A DNA stretch of 64,000 nt, taken from contig NZ_VWSF01000012.1 of assembly GCF_008629685.1 (NCBI RefSeq), forward strand, positions 62,001 to 126,000. The letters are read 5' to 3'. The stretch's first letter is position 1. Each line of letters begins with the position of its first letter. The stretch is from Adhaeribacter rhizoryzae. GTDB lineage: Bacteria > Bacteroidota > Bacteroidia > Cytophagales > Hymenobacteraceae. The translations under genes were made by a program, and so were the position numbers. The notes beneath the pieces were generated by a model. The model saw nothing but the letters and a program-made list of their open reading frames with translations. It searched no databases and was not told the origin of the DNA. Of this stretch, positions 60,068 to 64,000 are shown piece by piece.

Positions 60068-61237
60068 TTAATTTACTTTCGGGAATAGCTGAATATACTC
60101 CTGGGCTATTTTCCCGCGGGAAAATTTTTCTACAGCTAATCGACGGGCATTTTGTTGAGCTTCCAGAAGTAAATCTGGGTTTTGCAGGTAAGGCATGAGC
60201 TTCTCTACAAAGTCTTGCGGCTTCGTGGGGTCGGCGTAAAATCCGCAATAATGTTCTTCTACCAGGTGTTGTAGCCAACCCGTGGTATTTACAATGGTTA
60301 GTTTACCGGCTGCCAGCGAATCAAAAAATTTGTTGGGACTGTTGGTCTGCAGGATTGGTTTGGTATCGAAAGAAGTGTAAGTGGCATGGGCTAAGGCTAA
60401 ATATTGCCGTACCTGGTCCCGGTTCAGGTGGCCGACCCATGTAATATTTTCCAGTTTTAAATCTGTTGCCAGTTTCTGTAATGCTGCTGTTTCGGCACCG
60501 GTACCCGCAATCATAAATTTTACTTGCGTTAAGCCATTTAGTTGGCAGGCATAGGCAGCTTCTAATAAAAAGGCTACCCGGTTAGCCCGGCCTAAAGTAC
60601 CGATATAGCAAATATTAAAAGGTTCATTAAAGCTGTTCCGGGTAGGAGTAACCGGCGTATAATATTCACAATCGGCCATGTTGGGTAACAGGAATATTTC
60701 TTGCGAAGATTTATAAGACTTAATGCCTTCTAATATACCCGGCGATAAGGCAATTACTTTATCAGCTTGCCGGTATATATAATGCTCAAAAATATACAGC
60801 AAGTGTTGCACCCAAATATTCCGGATATAGCCTAATTGTATGGGCGCTTCCGGCCATAAATCGCGCACCTCAAAATAAAAAGGAATCTGTCTGAATTTCT
60901 TTAAAGCTATTGCTACTAAACCAACCGTGAGCGGGGTAGAGGTGGCGTAACATAATTGAATATTTTTCAGGCTAAAAGCAAGTTTGATGCTCCGGAAAGT
61001 AAAGCTTAGGAAGGCCCCAATTCGTTTAAGAAAGCCGAAGCTGTTATCGTAAGCCACCGGCAAATAATGCACTTGTATGCCCGCTACATTTTCCTGGTAA
61101 TATTTGGGTCCGTTAGAGGCAGTAATCAGTTCTACGGTATGGCCGGCCTCTACCAAGGCTTTGCTTAAATAATACGAACGCAGTGCGCCGCCTTGTTCTG
61201 GTTTCCGGAAATACTGATGAATGTAAAGAATGTGCAT
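60068..61237 (-). CDS. Glycosyltransferase family 4 protein
   Basis: This 389-aa GT-B transferase opens MHILYIHQYFRKPEQGGALR with the acceptor-side Gly-rich loop. Its donor-binding half includes FNICYIGTLGRANRVAFLLEA, FMIAGTGAETAALQ and the EX7E-like segment near residues 298-306. The sugar substrate is unknown. The ATG overlaps the asnB stop by one base (TAATG), so it is co-translated with asnB, hinting at surface glycan or glycan-linked amidation. Confidence 0.93.
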   Translation of the reverse strand: MHILYIHQYFRKPEQGGALRSYYLSKALVEAGHTVELITASNGPKYYQENVAGIQVHYLPVAYDNSFGFLKRIGAFLSFTFRSIKLAFSLKNIQLCYATSTPLTVGLVAIALKKFRQIPFYFEVRDLWPEAPIQLGYIRNIWVQHLLYIFEHYIYRQADKVIALSPGILEGIKSYKSSQEIFLLPNMADCEYYTPVTPTRNSFNEPFNICYIGTLGRANRVAFLLEAAYACQLNGLTQVKFMIAGTGAETAALQKLATDLKLENITWVGHLNRDQVRQYLALAHATYTSFDTKPILQTNSPNKFFDSLAAGKLTIVNTTGWLQHLVEEHYCGFYADPTKPQDFVEKLMPYLQNPDLLLEAQQNARRLAVEKFSRGKIAQEYIQLFPKVN

Positions 61238-63108
61238 TAGCCAAAATTATGTGCCAGCCACTTGGCCAGTACAATTAAAGCCCAAATCTCGGTGCTAAAA
61301 TCGTGGCGGCCCCGCAGGTGTTTTTGCAATAACGTTTGGGTACCGCCAAAATCAATATAATTAAAAACTAGGTGTTCCGGGTTTTGCAGCTCTGCCAGTA
61401 AATATTGGTTTTGCGGTTTACGTAGCCATAGGCCCAGCGGCATGCCAAAACCTTCTTTCGAGCGCCGGATAAATTCTTTTCCTTGGTGCTGCGCGAGCAA
61501 TTCTTTTAATACCCATTTTTGCCCGTGCCGGAATAAAGTTTCCTGCGGCAAGCCGGCCAGAAATAATTGCAGGTTATTTTCGAGGTAAGGCGTTCTTACT
61601 TCTAAAGAATGCTGCATAGCAGCTTGGTCGGTTAGGGCTAATACGTCGGATATTAGGTAATGATGCTGATCGTGGCGCAAACACCAGCGGAGCCAGTCAA
61701 TATTTTCGGTTGGGGCCTGACCGTTGGCGATAGAAGCGGGTCCGGTTTGGCGGAGTAGCTGCTGCAAGCGATAATCCATTGCCGTGAAATTAAGAAAAGT
61801 TTGCCGCGGGCTCTTCTGAATTTTATGTGCCAGCTTGTGCCACAACAGAAACTTTTTTCGTAGCGGATGGCTGAAACCGGTAGGAAATAGCGGCACCAAA
61901 GGCTTGGCTACTTGCTTAAATAACAACGATTTGCCCTGGTTTTGTAAATATTTGTAAAACGCCCAGTGGCGGTTGTACCCGCCAAATAACTCATCGGCAC
62001 CGGCACCCGAAAGCGCTACTTTTACGTGGGGCTTTACCTGGCTCGATAAATAAGCCGTTAACAAAGCCGCGCCATCCGCAATTGGCTGGTCCAGGGCTTC
62101 CACAAAATTATCGGTTTCGGTTAAAAGCGCATCGCTAATCTCGAAAACGGTATGATTAGCGTCGTACTGCTGGGCGGCTCGTTGGGCAAAGTGGGCATCC
62201 TGGGTACCAAAAGAGGTTTCGGCGGTTTGGTGCGCAATGGTAAAAGCCGGAAAATGCCGGTGACCGGCTTTGCGCAGCAATGCCAGCAGCAACGTAGAAT
62301 CAATGCCGCCGCTCAAAAATAAACCCACCGGTACATCGGCTACCAAATGTTTTTCTACGCTATCCATTAATAACCTTTCGGTGTAATGCACCAGCTGCGT
62401 GGGGTTGTCGGCTTTAACGGTAGAGCGTTTGGGACCGGTAAAAGCTACCAAGTTACTTTTGCCGTTGGCGTAATACAAAGCGGTGCCTTCTTTCAGCTCG
62501 TGAATGTGCCGGTAAAAAGTCTGGGGTTTGGCCGCGTGTTTATAGTAAAGATAATGCTCCAGTTGGGCTTCATTTAGTTCTTTCGGAATTAACCCGGAGC
62601 ATATAATGGCTTTTATTTCGGAAGAAACTATAAAATAATCCGGTGTTTCGGCGTAGTACAAGGGTTTAATGCCAAAGCGGTCGCGGGCCAGCCACAGGTG
62701 CTGTTCCTGCCGATCGTAAAAGGCCAAACTAAACATGCCGTTTAACTGGCTTAAACCTTGCTGACCTTCCCGAATTAATATTTGCAGAACAACTTCCGTA
62801 TCAGATTCGGTCTGGAATACGCAGCCTTTTTGTTGCAATAGTTTTCTTAACGCCCGGTAGTTGTACAGTTCGCCATTATACAGCAGCAGGTAGCGTTTAT
62901 CCGATGATAGAAAAGGCTGGTTGGCCGCATCCGAAGGATCAATAATTTTAAGGCGGTTGTGCCCGAAATAAATTAAGCCGGCACCGTACGGGTCAACTTG
63001 TAAGGCCGAATAATCGGGTCCGCGGTGGCGGGTGGCCGCCGTCATTTGCCGGATAGCCTCTTCCGAAGTTTTACCTTTTTTATCAATAATTAAATTAATG
63101 CCGCACAC
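61237..63108 (-). CDS. asnB: Asparagine synthase (glutamine-hydrolysing)
   Basis: AsnB makes asparagine, or amidates another carboxylate, using glutamine nitrogen. The 623-aa protein has the Ntn glutaminase nucleophile Cys2 (MCGINLI), the RHRGPDYSA loop near residues 28-36, and the synthetase PP-loop LFLSGGIDSTLLLALL near 259-274. Its direct coupling to a glycosyltransferase gene resembles polysaccharide-locus AsnB proteins that may amidate sugars; that is inference. Length is typical. Confidence 0.93.
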   Translation of the reverse strand: MCGINLIIDKKGKTSEEAIRQMTAATRHRGPDYSALQVDPYGAGLIYFGHNRLKIIDPSDAANQPFLSSDKRYLLLYNGELYNYRALRKLLQQKGCVFQTESDTEVVLQILIREGQQGLSQLNGMFSLAFYDRQEQHLWLARDRFGIKPLYYAETPDYFIVSSEIKAIICSGLIPKELNEAQLEHYLYYKHAAKPQTFYRHIHELKEGTALYYANGKSNLVAFTGPKRSTVKADNPTQLVHYTERLLMDSVEKHLVADVPVGLFLSGGIDSTLLLALLRKAGHRHFPAFTIAHQTAETSFGTQDAHFAQRAAQQYDANHTVFEISDALLTETDNFVEALDQPIADGAALLTAYLSSQVKPHVKVALSGAGADELFGGYNRHWAFYKYLQNQGKSLLFKQVAKPLVPLFPTGFSHPLRKKFLLWHKLAHKIQKSPRQTFLNFTAMDYRLQQLLRQTGPASIANGQAPTENIDWLRWCLRHDQHHYLISDVLALTDQAAMQHSLEVRTPYLENNLQLFLAGLPQETLFRHGQKWVLKELLAQHQGKEFIRRSKEGFGMPLGLWLRKPQNQYLLAELQNPEHLVFNYIDFGGTQTLLQKHLRGRHDFSTEIWALIVLAKWLAHNFG

Positions 63109-63187
63109 AGATTTGAAGGAAGAATTCTTTTAAAGAGTGAATGTGTGAATATTTAATAATTGATAGGTAAAGGGCCGATTAAGTTTA

Positions 63188-63219
63188 CAAAGGTATGGGT
63201 ACGCATGCAGGAACCCAAA
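63188..63219 (-). promoter_or_regulatory. Bacteroidota-type promoter of asnB
   Basis: On the minus strand a TTTG at 63219-63216 is followed after 20 bases by TACCTTTG at 63195-63188, matching the -33 TTTG and -7 TAnnTTTG consensus with correct spacing. The asnB ATG lies about 80 bases downstream. Confidence 0.6.
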
Positions 63220-63320
63220 TGAAGAAGGAGAGTACTAATCTTATTTAAAGATATTTTTCCGGATTCCCCAACTATAAATTATTGGTAAATCCACACAATC
63301 ACTGCTTCGCTCATGCAATA

Positions 63321-63995
63321 TTATAGTTTGTTTTCGGGGTCGTCGGGTAAGTTGGGGTAATATTTTTGGTAGAACTCACAGAAGAAAGTGAGCGGGCATT
63401 CCTCGCATTTGGGGCGGCGGGCAACGCAAATATAACGACCGTGCAAAATGAGCCAATGATGCGCCTTTGGCACCAGGTCCGTGGGAATATATTTCATCAG
63501 TTGGTTTTCTACCGAGCGGGGCGTATGGGCATTTTTTGTAGCCAAGCCAATCCGTTTAGAAACCCGGAACACGTGCGTATCTACGGCCATAGCCGGCTGG
63601 TTGTAAATAACCGAAGCAATAACATTAGCGGTTTTACGGCCCACACCGGGTAACTTCTGCAAATCTTCTATGGTGCTGGGAACTTCCGAATTAAATTGCT
63701 CGGCCAGCATTTTACCCAGGCCACTTAAATGTTTGGCTTTGTTGTTGGGGTAAGAAATGCTTTTAATGTAAGGCAATATTTCTTCGGGCGTAGCCGCGGC
63801 CAGGTGTTCGGGCGTGGGATAAGTCTCCAGCAAAGCCGGGGTAACCATGTTTACCCGTTTATCGGTGCATTGGGCACTCAGTACCACCGCTACCAGCAAC
63901 TCGTAGGCATTGCCGTACTGCAGCTCGGTTTCGGCTTCCGGAAAATTAGACGTGAAATAATTAATTAAGTGCTGAAAGCGTTCGGGTTTGCGCAT
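63321..63995 (-). CDS. nth: Endonuclease III
   Basis: Nth is a DNA glycosylase/AP lyase that removes oxidised pyrimidines. The 224-aa protein has helix-hairpin-helix LPGVGRKTANVIAS with the catalytic Lys, the catalytic Asp in VDTHVFRVSKR, and a 4Fe-4S cluster with Cys190, Cys197, Cys200 and Cys206 (spacing 6-2-5). The ATG is five bases inside the window edge, and the preceding bases give no better start. A possible upstream extension outside the window cannot be excluded. Confidence 0.94.
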   Translation of the reverse strand: MRKPERFQHLINYFTSNFPEAETELQYGNAYELLVAVVLSAQCTDKRVNMVTPALLETYPTPEHLAAATPEEILPYIKSISYPNNKAKHLSGLGKMLAEQFNSEVPSTIEDLQKLPGVGRKTANVIASVIYNQPAMAVDTHVFRVSKRIGLATKNAHTPRSVENQLMKYIPTDLVPKAHHWLILHGRYICVARRPKCEECPLTFFCEFYQKYYPNLPDDPENKL

Positions 63996-64000
63996 AAAAA

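Noticed and set aside
1-64000. CRISPR arrays, tRNA or rRNA genes, phage genes, transposases
   Set aside because: I looked in the intergenic gaps and found no regularly spaced repeats, no cloverleaf-like sequences with CCA-type ends, no rRNA-like segments and no transposase or integrase motifs.

Overview
The window is a chromosomal segment of a gliding Bacteroidota bacterium, most likely Cytophagales, family Hymenobacteraceae (Adhaeribacter or Rufibacter-like; the genus is an inference from gene content). The evidence is gldB, gldD and gldE, paired DUF6089 barrel proteins, the uppS-bamA-ompH-ompH order, the gldD/gldE-ssb-mutY-HU-TPR-AURKAIP1-rng order, frequent TTG/GTG starts without clear Shine-Dalgarno sequences, and promoters of the TAnnTTTG type. 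I see no rRNA, tRNA, CRISPR array, prophage or classical insertion sequence.

Layout. 1-1012 (minus): the start of a tRNA 2-selenouridine synthase gene and pdxJ. 1253-13513 (plus): a long housekeeping run with yqeY-like, cvpA-like, pabA/trpG-like, an alpha/beta hydrolase, a CBS protein, nadK, two DUF6089 proteins, uppS, bamA, two ompH/skp genes and an rluA-type gene; a strong hairpin ends the ompH section. 13920-19964 (minus): an ExbB-ExbD-ExbD-TonB energy-transduction operon followed by a small membrane protein, a PstS-like lipoprotein and a large TPR protein. 20469-30420: mazG, glmM, cysteine desulfurase, tsaC/sua5, LOG protein, hemH, era, a DUF433/DUF5615 toxin-antitoxin-like pair, and der. 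30461-36341: small lipoproteins including a tandem acidic pair, an unknown 189-aa protein, murQ with a sugar kinase, a cytochrome-b5-like protein, a lipoprotein and an arginase-fold protein with altered metal ligands.

36515-46918 (plus) is fatty-acid metabolism: acyl-CoA ligase, GntP-type permease, MarR regulator, fused hydroxyacyl-CoA dehydrogenase/enoyl-CoA hydratase, thiolase and acyl-CoA dehydrogenase. Two small accessory genes sit in the gaps of this beta-oxidation cluster. One is a GIY-YIG nuclease gene bounded by 27-bp inverted repeats (26 of 27 matching), which looks like a small mobile element. The other is a 23S-IVS-type four-helix-bundle gene.

46981-63995: an unknown secreted protein, recG, then gldD-gldE-ssb-mutY (minus) diverging from HU-TPR-AURKAIP1-rng (plus), a PorT-like barrel protein, gldB, a glycosyltransferase with an asparagine synthetase, and nth. 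The most unusual features are the GIY-YIG inverted-repeat element, two nested inverted-repeat intergenic elements (22928-23056 and 51221-51370), the tandem acidic lipoproteins each followed by its own hairpin, and a 29-residue basic ribosome-associated-type protein gene.
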